64,000 nt of DNA from Myxococcales bacterium (GTDB taxonomy: Bacteria; Myxococcota_A; Polyangia; Polyangiales; Polyangiaceae): the NCBI GenBank assembly GCA_016706225.1, contig JADJKB010000021.1, forward strand, positions 124,001 to 188,000, read 5' to 3'. The notes beneath the pieces were generated by a model. That model had not been told where the DNA came from and searched no databases. It saw only the letters and a program-made list of their open reading frames with translations. This document shows, piece by piece, positions 34,933 to 43,534 of this stretch (position 1 is its first letter; every line of letters starts with the position of its first letter). The translations under genes and the position numbers were made by a program.

Positions 34933-35313
34933 CTAGCGCTCGTTGCGGTCCGCCGCGGGCCGCCGTTGTAGCTGGAGGCCCAGCTTTTCCTGGAGTTTCC
35001 GCGCCTGGCTGCTGCGCACCCACACGGTAATCAAGACAACCACCCAGGCGACGAACAGCCCGAATCCCGCGACGCGAATCGCGGTCCAGGGCACGCCGAT
35101 GCGGGGCGCGCCCAGCTGAACCAGGTAGTCCAGGAACAGCTTGGCAAAACAGCCCAGGCTCCCGAGGTTGTAGGCCCCGAGCGCGATGACCTTCCAGCGC
35201 TCGAAATCTGCCGGCGCCGCCTCCGGGTGGTCACTGGCTTCGTGGCGCCGGACCTCGAGTTTGCGAATGGTGAGCCAGATGCCGAGAACCAGCGTGAGGA
35301 CGTCGAAGACCAT
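34933..35313 (-). CDS. Small membrane protein with three predicted helices
   Basis: 126 residues. Hydrophobic segments near residues 1-16 (MVFDVLTLVLGIWLTI), 42-66 (VIALGAYNLGSLGCFAKLFL) and 78-100 (IRVAGFGLFVAWVVVLITV), followed by a basic tail (KLQEKLGLQLQRRPAADRNE). It starts 9 bp after the propeller lipoprotein gene stop. No family recognised. Confidence 0.65.
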   Translation of the reverse strand: MVFDVLTLVLGIWLTIRKLEVRRHEASDHPEAAPADFERWKVIALGAYNLGSLGCFAKLFLDYLVQLGAPRIGVPWTAIRVAGFGLFVAWVVVLITVWVRSSQARKLQEKLGLQLQRRPAADRNER

Positions 35314-35322
35314 GGGGCTGCC

Positions 35323-36564
35323 TCAGAACTGGCCGAGAAATCGCGGCGCCAAGCCGATGTCGTCGCCGACCGTGAGCGGGCGCGCCGCGCCCAGCTGCCC
35401 CGATCCGTCCACGTCGAAGGCGAACAGCAGTCCGCGCCCGGCGTCGGTGGCAAAACAGACCGAGCAGCTCGGCGCACAGCGCACATCGCCCAGCGTGAAC
35501 GGGGTGTCCTTCGACTCGAGCAGCGTCCGTGTGAGGCCGGTCGCGAGCTCCACGCTGACGAACGCGTCGGGACGCGCGGCGATCGACCCGGAAGCATCAC
35601 GGCCGAAGGTATTGGTGACAACGAGCTGGTCGGTCGCCCACGTGAGAGCAAAACCAAACGGGGCGCCGGGCGGCGCAGCGTGGCGCTGCTCCTCGACGAG
35701 GTCGGGGGAAAGCCGGACGATGGCAAGCGCTGACTCGCCCGGATCGGGGTTGTCTCCGCCGTGGAAACGGCCGGAACACGAGATCGCGATGCGGCTCTGA
35801 TCGGGTGAGAGTGCGAGCCCGTTGCACTCGTAGAGTCCGTCGAGCACGAGCACGTCCTCGACTTTCTCGGAGTCGACGTCGATTGCCACCAGGCGTGACG
35901 GCACCGCATCGCTGTGGTCCTTCGTCTTGCCGAGGAGCGTGACGAACACGCGCTGCCCGACGCGCGCCATGCGGTGCGGATTGGCGTGAAACTGTGCAGG
36001 AGCTCCGGCCATGGCCGGTGAAAGATCGATGGACCCCACGGCCGCGGGCACCGACAGGTCCAACACGAGCACGTCGTCACCCCGATCGAGCGGCCCCGCG
36101 TCGGGGTCGGAGTTCCGATTGAAGCGCGTGACCCAGGCCCGGGTATCGGAGAGGTCGAGATAGTCGTGGGGGTTCGCAGCAAAGCCGGAGCGCACGCTGA
36201 GCTGCGCCGAAACCTGCGCGGACTCGACGTCGACCCAGGTGATCACCGACGCAGGGTAACGATCGATCAGCACGAGCGGCGGGCCGACGACCGGAGCCGT
36301 TGGCAAGACCACATCCCCGGTGAGCTTCTGGGAGAGTTTCGCGCCGGTCGTGGCGCTCGAAATGAACGATGACGACAGCACCTTGCCGCCCCAGTCGAGG
36401 AGCGAGACGTTCGTCGACTCGAAGTCCGTGTGGATCACCGAGAGCCCCCGGCCGCAAGCGCCGGGAGTCACGTGAGTACCGCCGGTGGATCCCGGGGGGT
36501 CGGGCGCACCGCAGCCGAGCGCAACGAGCGCAGCGAGCAGGGGCCATGAACGCACGGGCGACAT
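35323..36564 (-). CDS. Lipoprotein with beta-propeller-like domain
   Basis: 413 residues from ATG at 36564 (MSPVRSWPLLAALVALGCG, lipobox LGC). The mature part shows repeated short beta units with SxxSxxRI or VAIDVDSEKVEDVLVLDG-like patterns (SPDQSRIAISCSGRFHG, VSVELATGLTRTLLES, ATDQLVVTNTFGRDASG), as in YncE/lactonase-like propellers. Located outside the cytoplasm, probably binding or scaffolding; catalytic function is not evident. First gene of a minus-strand run of two or three genes; 85 bp divergent from the sugar kinase. Confidence 0.7.
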   Translation of the reverse strand: MSPVRSWPLLAALVALGCGAPDPPGSTGGTHVTPGACGRGLSVIHTDFESTNVSLLDWGGKVLSSSFISSATTGAKLSQKLTGDVVLPTAPVVGPPLVLIDRYPASVITWVDVESAQVSAQLSVRSGFAANPHDYLDLSDTRAWVTRFNRNSDPDAGPLDRGDDVLVLDLSVPAAVGSIDLSPAMAGAPAQFHANPHRMARVGQRVFVTLLGKTKDHSDAVPSRLVAIDVDSEKVEDVLVLDGLYECNGLALSPDQSRIAISCSGRFHGGDNPDPGESALAIVRLSPDLVEEQRHAAPPGAPFGFALTWATDQLVVTNTFGRDASGSIAARPDAFVSVELATGLTRTLLESKDTPFTLGDVRCAPSCSVCFATDAGRGLLFAFDVDGSGQLGAARPLTVGDDIGLAPRFLGQF

Positions 36565-36649
36565 CGGCGCCGGGAGCCAAGCATGACCCGCTCCGTCGAT
36601 CAAACTCGCCCCGCTTCATCTGACGGTCCGCGGGGCCTATGCTCGACCC

Positions 36650-37543
36650 GTGCACAATGCGCCGCACGTCGTTGCGTTCGGGGAGCTGCTCTTCGACTTG
36701 TTCCCGGACGGCCCACGCCTGGGTGGAGCGGCGGCCAACGTGGCATTTCACGCGCGCCAGCTCGGCGCGCGCGTCACGCTGGTGAGCCGCGTTGGGGCGG
36801 ACACGCTCGGCGATACGGCGAGGGCGGAGCTCGGCCGGTGCGGCGTCGACGTGCGGTTCGTCGGTGTCGATCCCGTCTACCCAACCGGAACCGTGCGGGT
36901 CGAGCTCGCGCAGGGGGAGCCCGTGTTCCGCATCGGCGACGCCGCCGCCTGGGACCGCATCGAACACACGCCGGAGCTCGGCCGCGCCGTCGCTGACGCC
37001 GATGTGTTCGTGTTCGGAACGCTGGCCCAGCGCAGCTTGCTCGGCTCCGCCGCGCTCACGAAGATCCTCGGCGATCTGCCTGCCCCTTGCCTTCGCGTCT
37101 GCGATCTCAACCTGCGACCCCCGCACGTCACCGAGGCGGCCCTGGAGACCGCCCTCGCGCACGCGCAGCTGCTCAAGCTGAACGAGCTCGAGGCCCGCCG
37201 CGTCGAGGAGCTGCTCGGAGTGCACGACGCCGCCGTCGCCCTCGTGGAGAGGGGAGTCCTCTGGTGCGCTGTGACCCGCGGGGGAGCCGGCGCTGTGCTC
37301 CGTTCACGCGAGGTCCGCTTGGACCACCCGGGCTACGCCCTTCGCTGCTCCGACGGCGATCCAGTCGGCGCCGGGGACGCGTTCACGGCGTGCCTCGCCA
37401 TCGAGCTCGTTCGGGCGACATCCCCCGAAACCGCGCTCTCGCGCGCCAACCGGTACGCGAGCTTCGTTGCAAGCGAACGCGGGGCGATGCCGGTGCCCCC
37501 CGAGCCGCTCCTGGCAGAGCTCGCCATGCTCCGCGCCCCGTAG
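36650..37543 (+). CDS. PfkB-family carbohydrate kinase (fructokinase-like)
   Basis: 297 residues from GTG. PfkB signatures: early GELLFDLFPDGPRLGGAAAN (sugar-binding GG) and late DPVGAGDAFTACLAIELV (ATP-binding, catalytic Asp in GAGD). The GGAAANVAFHARQLGA start is like fructokinases. Phosphorylates a sugar, likely fructose, in the cytoplasm with ATP. No transport or regulator gene is next to it, so the substrate is open. Confidence 0.9.
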   Translation: MHNAPHVVAFGELLFDLFPDGPRLGGAAANVAFHARQLGARVTLVSRVGADTLGDTARAELGRCGVDVRFVGVDPVYPTGTVRVELAQGEPVFRIGDAAAWDRIEHTPELGRAVADADVFVFGTLAQRSLLGSAALTKILGDLPAPCLRVCDLNLRPPHVTEAALETALAHAQLLKLNELEARRVEELLGVHDAAVALVERGVLWCAVTRGGAGAVLRSREVRLDHPGYALRCSDGDPVGAGDAFTACLAIELVRATSPETALSRANRYASFVASERGAMPVPPEPLLAELAMLRAP

Positions 37544-37609
37544 TCTATCCGGCGCCGGCAGCGGCGAGTCCGGATGGCGCCGCTCGCGCGCAACGTCTAG
37601 ACTGCGCGG

Positions 37610-39148
37610 ATGCGAACCGTCGACCGAAGCCTGTGTGTCGTGACTCTGTTGGGCCTCGCTGCCATCGGCTGCGGATCTTCGGACGACGGCGGCGGCGGCG
37701 GCGGCATCCCGAAGGAACCGGTGCGCCTGACCACCGACGTGACCCTCTTGCCCTCCAAGGCGCCGATGAAGCCCGCGGACGGCCGAAAACCCTCCGATCC
37801 CGATGACCGCGAGGCGATGCTGGCCGAAGGGTTTGGTGATCTCTCCGAGGGCCCGGGCGAGCCGTACGTCGCGCGCATGCCCGCCGGCAAGACCGCGCCC
37901 GCCGCCGGGCCCAATGCCAAGCGCATCTCGCGCTTCGTGCACATGCCCGATCTACAGCTCGCCGACGACGAGTCCCCCACCCGTCTCGCCGCGTTCGATT
38001 CACCCGGCGCAACCGCCGGCGCCTATCGGCCGGAAGACGTGGACATGTGCCACCTGATCAACGCCGCGGTCCAGAGTGTGAACGAGCTGCACGACACCGA
38101 CCCCATCGACTTCCTTCTGCTCGGGGGTGACAACGCCGACAACGCACAAACGAACGAGGTCGACTGGGTGCTCGCGCTGCTCAGCGGAAGCGAGAAGGTC
38201 GAGTGCGATTCCGGCAAGAACGACGACCCGAAAAAAGGCGCGCGCAACGACGGCAAAGATCCATTCAAGGCGCCGGGCCTGGCGATGCCCTGGTACTGGG
38301 TCACGGGAAACCACGACATCTTGATCCAGGGCAACCTGCCCGTCACACCGGTCAAACAGGCCGAAGCCACCGGCTCGGAAGCCGTCGCCGGAACGCGGGA
38401 TTGGTCCTTGCCCGGCGGGCCGATCGTCAAGGGCGAGATCGTCCCCGACGATGCACGCATGCCGCTCTTGCGCACGGAGCTCATGACCCGCATCGCCGCA
38501 AATGGAGATGGCCATGGGTTGGGCGCCGACCAGGAAAAGAGCGGCAAGGCCATCTACACATTCGACGTGCAGGGCACCGAGTTGCGCTTCCTCGTGCTCG
38601 ACACCGCGGCAGAGACCGGTGGCTCCGAGGGCCTGCTCCGGCAGGGCGACATCGACACGGTGATCAAGCCGGCCCTCGACAAAGCCCAGGCAGATGGCAA
38701 ATGGGTAGCGCTCGCCTCGCATCACGCCACCAGCTCCCTGGGTGACGGCACCGGCCTCGGCGGCAAGGCACAGGCTGACGCAGTCTCCGAGCAAGCGTGG
38801 CTCGATCTTCTGGGGGTCTATCCCAACGTGGTCTTCAGCATGGTGGGGCACTCGCACGAAAATCGCGTGAAGTGGATCACTCCCACCGCCGGGCATGCGT
38901 ACTGGGAGGTGATGACGAGCGCGCTCGCCGACTTCCCGCAGCAGATCCGCGTGGTCGAGGTCTGGGATCAAGACAACGGCTGGCTCATGCTCCGGACCAC
39001 GAACGTCGATTTTTCGGTGATGGGGGATCCCGTCGCCCTGGAGGGCCGCCAGCTCGCCGCGCTCGATTTCGTCTCGGGCTGGACCGGCGCCAGCGGTCCC
39101 GGCACCACAGACGACCGCAACGTCGAGCTGTGGATCGAAAAGCCGTGA
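37610..39148 (+). CDS. Lipoprotein metallophosphoesterase
   Basis: 512 residues. Lipoprotein signal MRTVDRSLCVVTLLGLAAIG followed by CGSSDDGGGGGG. Calcineurin-like metal motifs: FVHMPDLQLADDE (~100), LLLGGDNADN (~171), WVTGNHDIL (~232), ASHHATSS (~366) and SMVGHSHENR (~413). Placed on the outer face of a membrane or in the periplasm. The substrate is unknown; phosphodiesterases and acid phosphatases share these motifs. A possible terminator hairpin begins 11 bp after its stop. Confidence 0.88.
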   Translation: MRTVDRSLCVVTLLGLAAIGCGSSDDGGGGGGIPKEPVRLTTDVTLLPSKAPMKPADGRKPSDPDDREAMLAEGFGDLSEGPGEPYVARMPAGKTAPAAGPNAKRISRFVHMPDLQLADDESPTRLAAFDSPGATAGAYRPEDVDMCHLINAAVQSVNELHDTDPIDFLLLGGDNADNAQTNEVDWVLALLSGSEKVECDSGKNDDPKKGARNDGKDPFKAPGLAMPWYWVTGNHDILIQGNLPVTPVKQAEATGSEAVAGTRDWSLPGGPIVKGEIVPDDARMPLLRTELMTRIAANGDGHGLGADQEKSGKAIYTFDVQGTELRFLVLDTAAETGGSEGLLRQGDIDTVIKPALDKAQADGKWVALASHHATSSLGDGTGLGGKAQADAVSEQAWLDLLGVYPNVVFSMVGHSHENRVKWITPTAGHAYWEVMTSALADFPQQIRVVEVWDQDNGWLMLRTTNVDFSVMGDPVALEGRQLAALDFVSGWTGASGPGTTDDRNVELWIEKP

Positions 39149-39158
39149 CGATTCAACG

Positions 39159-39186
39159 GGCGACGGGATGACCCGCCACCGTCGCC
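39159..39186 (+). terminator. Hairpin after the phosphoesterase gene
   Basis: Perfect 8-bp repeat GGCGACGG/CCGTCGCC (39159-39166 and 39179-39186) with a 12-nt loop, 10 bp behind the stop. No T run follows, so it may be a rho-assisted or partial terminator. Confidence 0.35.
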
Positions 39187-39258
39187 ACCCGGGGTAGTGC
39201 CGCCCGGAGCGACTTTGCGCGCAGCCCGCGCCAACGGCCGAGCCAGCCTCGGCCAGTC

Positions 39259-40005
39259 GTGCTATTCGCCGGAACCCTGACCCACGAGACTACAGAGCTG
39301 GGCCGGCACGACATCCGGTACCGCATCGCGATGCCCGTCGAAGTTCGGCAGGGCGCGACCTGGACCCCGTTCTCGAGCGAAGACGTGAGTCTTGGTGGCC
39401 TCTACCTGAGGACGAAGGAGCCGCCGAGTCTGCGACAGCTCGTGCGACTTCGGTCGCACCTCCCGTACGAGCTCGGCGCCTTCGAGGCCAACGCGGTCGT
39501 CACGCGTCGAAACCTGGCTGAGGGCCAGCCGGAGCAGGTCGCAGGCATGGGTGTCGCGTTTTTCCTGCTCGCCGGTGAGCAGCGCGAGCGCTGGGACAGT
39601 TTCATCGTTGCCGCCGCGGCCAATTGCCAGGCGCTCGCCGAGACCCCGTTCGAAGCGCGGAAGATCAGCGGGGCGAGGCCTGCGTTTGCGGCCAGTGATA
39701 CGCCGCTGTTGGAGGTGTCCCTCGGGCGAATCGAGGACCTGTTCGTTCTTCACTCGCGCGACGCCTCGCGCGCCGGGCTGTTCCTGGCCACGCCGCCAGG
39801 ATATTCTCCATCCCAGCGCATCGCGCTCTGCGTGACCCACGCCCCGAGCAAGAGCGCGCTCTGGATCCCGTGCGTGGTCAAGCAGCTCCGGGCCCGCGGT
39901 ATCGCCGTCGAGTTCGCCCGCGACGACCCCAAGCTGCTGCGTGAATTTCACGATCACCTGGCGCAGCTGATCGACGCGGCGGAGCGAGCCGCCGAGGGCG
40001 AGTGA
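39259..40005 (+). CDS. Tandem PilZ-domain protein
   Basis: 248 residues from a GTG start. Two PilZ-like domains: residues ~18-115 (HDIRYRIAMPVEVRQG, EDVSLGGLYLRTKEPPS, GMGVAFFLL) and ~140-235 (SRDASRAGLFLATPPG, PCVVKQLRARGIAVEF). The first has R..R and DxSxxG features of c-di-GMP binding (RYRI, EDVSLGGLY); the second has DASRAGLF but no clear RxxxR, so it may not bind. Such proteins act as c-di-GMP receptors in the cytoplasm. No diguanylate cyclase lies in the window. Confidence 0.8.
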   Translation: MLFAGTLTHETTELGRHDIRYRIAMPVEVRQGATWTPFSSEDVSLGGLYLRTKEPPSLRQLVRLRSHLPYELGAFEANAVVTRRNLAEGQPEQVAGMGVAFFLLAGEQRERWDSFIVAAAANCQALAETPFEARKISGARPAFAASDTPLLEVSLGRIEDLFVLHSRDASRAGLFLATPPGYSPSQRIALCVTHAPSKSALWIPCVVKQLRARGIAVEFARDDPKLLREFHDHLAQLIDAAERAAEGE

Positions 40006-40117
40006 GGGCCTGCCGGGCGCGCCCGTTCAATCGAAGCCGGAGCCGTTTGCACAGAAATATCCGCGCGCGACCCCGAGTCCCCTCGCACTTCGGCCTCGCC
40101 CGAGCGACAATCCGAGC

Positions 40118-41428
40118 ATGCTCACCGCCGAGCTCCCGGACGTCAGCCTCTTCGGTTCGATCGAACGTTATGGCGACTTGGGGATCCACGCGGTCATCGA
40201 CCTCAAGCGCAGTTTTTCCCGCGCCGATCTGGAGCGCGCGTTCCAGGCTGCGGTCAGCGCCTTCCCGGTGCTCGGCCGCCGCTACGTGCCCGGCTTCTGG
40301 CGCGACCGCTGGCGGGCGGTCGAGGGGCCCATCTCGGACGCCGTGCACCTGCTCGACAACCCCGTTGATGTCGAGGCCGAGACCAAGCACTGGGTCCGGC
40401 GCTCCATCGACTCGACTCGCGAGCGCCCGCTCAGGATGGTCAGCTTGCGGCGCAACGAAGGTTCGCGGCTGATCCTGAGCATCACACACCTCGCCGTCGA
40501 CGGGGCCGGCGTCGCCGCCGTGGGGCACGTGCTCGGCGCGCACCTCTACAACCAGGAACCAGCGGCCCCCACCGACGCGCGACGCGGCATCCTCAGCTCG
40601 CTCGAGGGCCTGGGCTGGCGCCACGCTCCGGTGCTCGCCCGCGACATGGCCGCGACGACCCTGCTCCCTTTTCGGACCTACGCGGCAGCCAAGCGCGAGC
40701 GCCACTTTCCCCTCGAGCCGTCGAGCCCATCGAGGTGGCGTCACCTGACCCTGACAGCCTCCGATGTCGATCGCATCAAGGCTCGCTGCAAACCCCAGAA
40801 GGCCAGCGTCAACGACATCCTGCTCGCGGCCTTGGCAAAGGTCGCTGCGCGCCGCTCGAGTCGCGGACCCATCGCGGTGATGTACACCATGGATCTGCGC
40901 CGTTATTCCGGCTCGCCGCGCCTGACTGCGGCCAACACGTCCAGCATTCTGTCGGTGATCGTACCGCGAGCGGCCGTCTCGGATCTCGGGCGGACCCTCA
41001 GCGCCGTCTCCAAGGTCACCGCGCAACACCGCCGAGGCCTCGCGGGCCCGGCCTTCTTGCTGACACCGTTGACGCTGGCAATCGGCGCGCCGCACGCCTG
41101 GGCACGACGCATCACCCGCTGGTTGCACCCGGTGCTGATCGATCTCCCCCTCAGCCGGGGGCTGGTGTTCACCAACGTCGGCCGCATCGATCACGGTGTC
41201 GCGGCGTTTGGCGATGACATCGAGAGCATCCGGATCATCGGACCGAACATGGAAGGCGTGCCGGTACCCGCCGTCGTTGCCTTCGGTTACCGCGGTGAGC
41301 TGCACCTGGAGCTGTTCGCCGCACCCGGGCTCGCCGTGGAGGCGCTCGATCAGCTCGAGCGTGAGCTGCTCGACGCGCTGGAGATCCCCGAAGGTGAGTC
41401 ACGCCGCGCCGCGGAGCTGGCCGGTTGA
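40118..41428 (+). CDS. Condensation-like acyltransferase (WS/DGAT / PapA superfamily)
   Basis: 436 residues. The fold is suggested by the HxxxDG motif in THLAVDGAGVAAVGHVL (~124) and the later SVNDILLAALAKVAA region near 235, then ANTSSILSVIVPRAAVSD and GLVFTNVGRIDHG, typical of condensation domains of wax-ester synthases, PapA and non-ribosomal synthetases. It has only one His before the DG where WS/DGAT enzymes have two. Acyl donor and acceptor unknown. It stands before selC, which is on the opposite strand. Confidence 0.75.
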   Translation: MLTAELPDVSLFGSIERYGDLGIHAVIDLKRSFSRADLERAFQAAVSAFPVLGRRYVPGFWRDRWRAVEGPISDAVHLLDNPVDVEAETKHWVRRSIDSTRERPLRMVSLRRNEGSRLILSITHLAVDGAGVAAVGHVLGAHLYNQEPAAPTDARRGILSSLEGLGWRHAPVLARDMAATTLLPFRTYAAAKRERHFPLEPSSPSRWRHLTLTASDVDRIKARCKPQKASVNDILLAALAKVAARRSSRGPIAVMYTMDLRRYSGSPRLTAANTSSILSVIVPRAAVSDLGRTLSAVSKVTAQHRRGLAGPAFLLTPLTLAIGAPHAWARRITRWLHPVLIDLPLSRGLVFTNVGRIDHGVAAFGDDIESIRIIGPNMEGVPVPAVVAFGYRGELHLELFAAPGLAVEALDQLERELLDALEIPEGESRRAAELAG

Positions 41429-41443
41429 ACGCGGCGGAATCAG

Positions 41444-41541
41444 CGGAAGCGCATGGGAATCGAACCCACCGGAGCCCGGGTTGAACCGAACCCCCATCGG
41501 TTTTGAAGACCGAGGGCCGCGCCAGCGTACCGAGCGCTTCC
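41444..41541 (-). tRNA. selC: tRNA-Sec (anticodon UCA)
   Basis: 98 nt on the minus strand. Eight-bp acceptor stem GGAAGCGC with GCGCTTCC, five-bp T stem GTGGG/CCCAT around TTCGATT (the 8+5 form of bacterial tRNA-Sec), anticodon stem TCGGT/ACCGA with loop CTTCAAA and anticodon TCA, long variable arm with stem GGGTT/AACCC, and a D arm that pairs as GGT-A-CGC with GCG-GCC, leaving a four-nt loop and one bulged A. The discriminator is G, as in E. coli; CCA is not encoded (CTG follows). Inserts selenocysteine at UGA together with SelB and SelA. It is divergent from selB by ~46 bp. Confidence 0.95.
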
Positions 41542-41587
41542 GAGGAAGGCTTACCAGCTCGGGCCGGGGGTTGCTACCGTTCTCGGC

Positions 41588-43525
41588 GTGCCGCAGCCAG
41601 CCGAGAATCGACGCCGAGTGGTGCTCGCCACGGCGGGGCACGTCGACCATGGCAAGACGTCGCTGATCCGCGCCTTGACCGGGACCGACACCGATCGGCT
41701 GCCGGATGAAAAGCGCCGCGGCATCAGCATCGAGCTCGGCTTCGCGGAGCTCGCGGACGCGGGCATCAGCTTCATCGACGTGCCGGGCCACAGAAAACTC
41801 GTGCACGCGATGATCGCCGGCGTCGGTGGCGTCGACGGTGTGCTCCTGTGTGTCGCCGCGGACGATGGGGTCATGCCGCAGACCCGCGAGCACTTGCACA
41901 TCTGCACGCTGCTCGGCATCCGTCGCGTCGTCGTCGCGCTGACCAAGGCAGATCTGGTCGACGCGGAGATGCTCGAGCTCGCGGTGATGGATGTCCGCAC
42001 CACCCTCGAGGCTCTCGGCCTGGAGGCAACCACCGTCGTCCCCACCGACGCCCTGTCCGGCCGCGGCCTCGACGAGCTCCGAGCCGCACTCGGCGAGCTC
42101 GCACGCTCCGCGCCGGACCGCGGCGCAAGTGGGCGCCTCTGGCTGCCGGTCGATCGTGTGTTCACGGTGAAGGGCGCCGGCACCGTCGTGACCGGCACCC
42201 TCACCCGCGGAGCGTTGAAGCTGGGCGCCACGGTCTTCGTCGCCGGCCCGCGGGGGATCCACGAGAGTGTCTGCCGCGGCCTGGAGGTGCACGGCAAACA
42301 GGTCGAGACCATCACAGCCCCGAGCCGCGTGGCAGTGAACCTCGCGCGCCTGGAGGTCGACGAGGTCGGGCGCGGAGACATCGTGACGCTGGAGCCCCAG
42401 CTGCCGCTGAGCACGCGCCTCGACGCACACTTGACGCTCCTGCCTGGCGCCGACTCCGCCCTCGGCAACGGCAGCCCCGTCATCGTCCATCTCGGCACGA
42501 CCCGGCGAAGCGCCCGCGTCACGCGCATCGGGGAGGGGCTGTTTCATCTGCGTCTGGAGGAACCCCTGCCCTGCCAGGGCGGCATCGGCATCGTGCTGCG
42601 CGGCTTCAAGAGCACGCGCGAGCATGGCGCCGTGCTCGCCGGCGGTCGGGTGCTCGACGCGCAGAGTCCGCCGCTGCCCAAGCGCAAAGACACGTCGGGC
42701 TGGCAGCTCCGCGCCACCACGCTGGCGAACGTCGCCCAGGGGGACTGGGCCGCAGCGCTCGGCGGTTTGATGACACTCGCCGCACCGCGGCCCATCTTCG
42801 GGCCCGACGTCGAACGCCGCTTCGGCCTCGAACCGGGAGATCTCGCGCGCTGGCTGACCGGAAAGAAACGACGTGGTCCGGCCGACGCGCTCGCGCTTTC
42901 CAACGACGCCTACACGGTTCCCGCCACGCTCGACGTCCTGGTCTCCGAGCTGGTCTCAGAGCTCGGGCGCCATCACGAAGCCCACCCCGACCAGCCCGGG
43001 CTGTCGCTGGAGACGCTGCGCACGCGACTGGCCGCCCGCGCCGGACGCGAGGTGACGGACGTCGCCCTCGAGCGCGCCACGAAATCCGGTCAGACACAGG
43101 TCGCGGCCGGCGTGATCTGTCTACAGAGTTTTGCCACGCTCGCGGGCCCGCAGGCGCGAGAGTCACGCGACCGTGTGCTCGAGGTGCTCGACGCCGCCGC
43201 CCTCGAGGGTTCGAGCGAAGCGGTCATCGCCGAACGCTGCCCAACCCTCAGCCCCGAGTCACTGAAACATGCGCTGGCAGGGCTGTCGTCCGAAACTCGC
43301 GCACGCCGTCTGGGTGGGCTCTGGTTTGCCGAGCGGCACCTGGACGCGCTGCGCCTCAAGATCGGCGAGTTCTTCGCGGGCCGACCCGTGATGAGTGTGC
43401 CGGAGTTCAAAGATCTGGCGGGTGTGTCTCGCAAACAGGCCATTCCGCTGCTCGAACAGCTCGACCGTGAGGGCACGACCCGCCGCCAGGGGGACGACCG
43501 AGTACGAGGCGCCGGCCGCGTTTGA
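41588..43525 (+). CDS. selB: Selenocysteine-specific translation elongation factor
   Basis: 645 residues. EF-Tu-like GTPase at the N-terminus: TAGHVDHGKTSLIRALTG (G1), RRGISIELGF (G2), DVPGHRKLVH (G3), LTKADLVD (G4). SelB-specific features: RGISIELGF in place of the EF-Tu loop, then domains II and III, and a C-terminal part (~430-645) with several winged-helix repeats that bind the SECIS element (EFFAGRPVMSVPEFKDLAGV, RKQAIPLLEQLDREG). Brings Sec-tRNA-Sec to UGA codons. GTG start, no strong ribosome site visible. Faces selC. Confidence 0.96.
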   Translation: MPQPAENRRRVVLATAGHVDHGKTSLIRALTGTDTDRLPDEKRRGISIELGFAELADAGISFIDVPGHRKLVHAMIAGVGGVDGVLLCVAADDGVMPQTREHLHICTLLGIRRVVVALTKADLVDAEMLELAVMDVRTTLEALGLEATTVVPTDALSGRGLDELRAALGELARSAPDRGASGRLWLPVDRVFTVKGAGTVVTGTLTRGALKLGATVFVAGPRGIHESVCRGLEVHGKQVETITAPSRVAVNLARLEVDEVGRGDIVTLEPQLPLSTRLDAHLTLLPGADSALGNGSPVIVHLGTTRRSARVTRIGEGLFHLRLEEPLPCQGGIGIVLRGFKSTREHGAVLAGGRVLDAQSPPLPKRKDTSGWQLRATTLANVAQGDWAAALGGLMTLAAPRPIFGPDVERRFGLEPGDLARWLTGKKRRGPADALALSNDAYTVPATLDVLVSELVSELGRHHEAHPDQPGLSLETLRTRLAARAGREVTDVALERATKSGQTQVAAGVICLQSFATLAGPQARESRDRVLEVLDAAALEGSSEAVIAERCPTLSPESLKHALAGLSSETRARRLGGLWFAERHLDALRLKIGEFFAGRPVMSVPEFKDLAGVSRKQAIPLLEQLDREGTTRRQGDDRVRGAGRV

Positions 43526-43534
43526 GCGCGGTGC

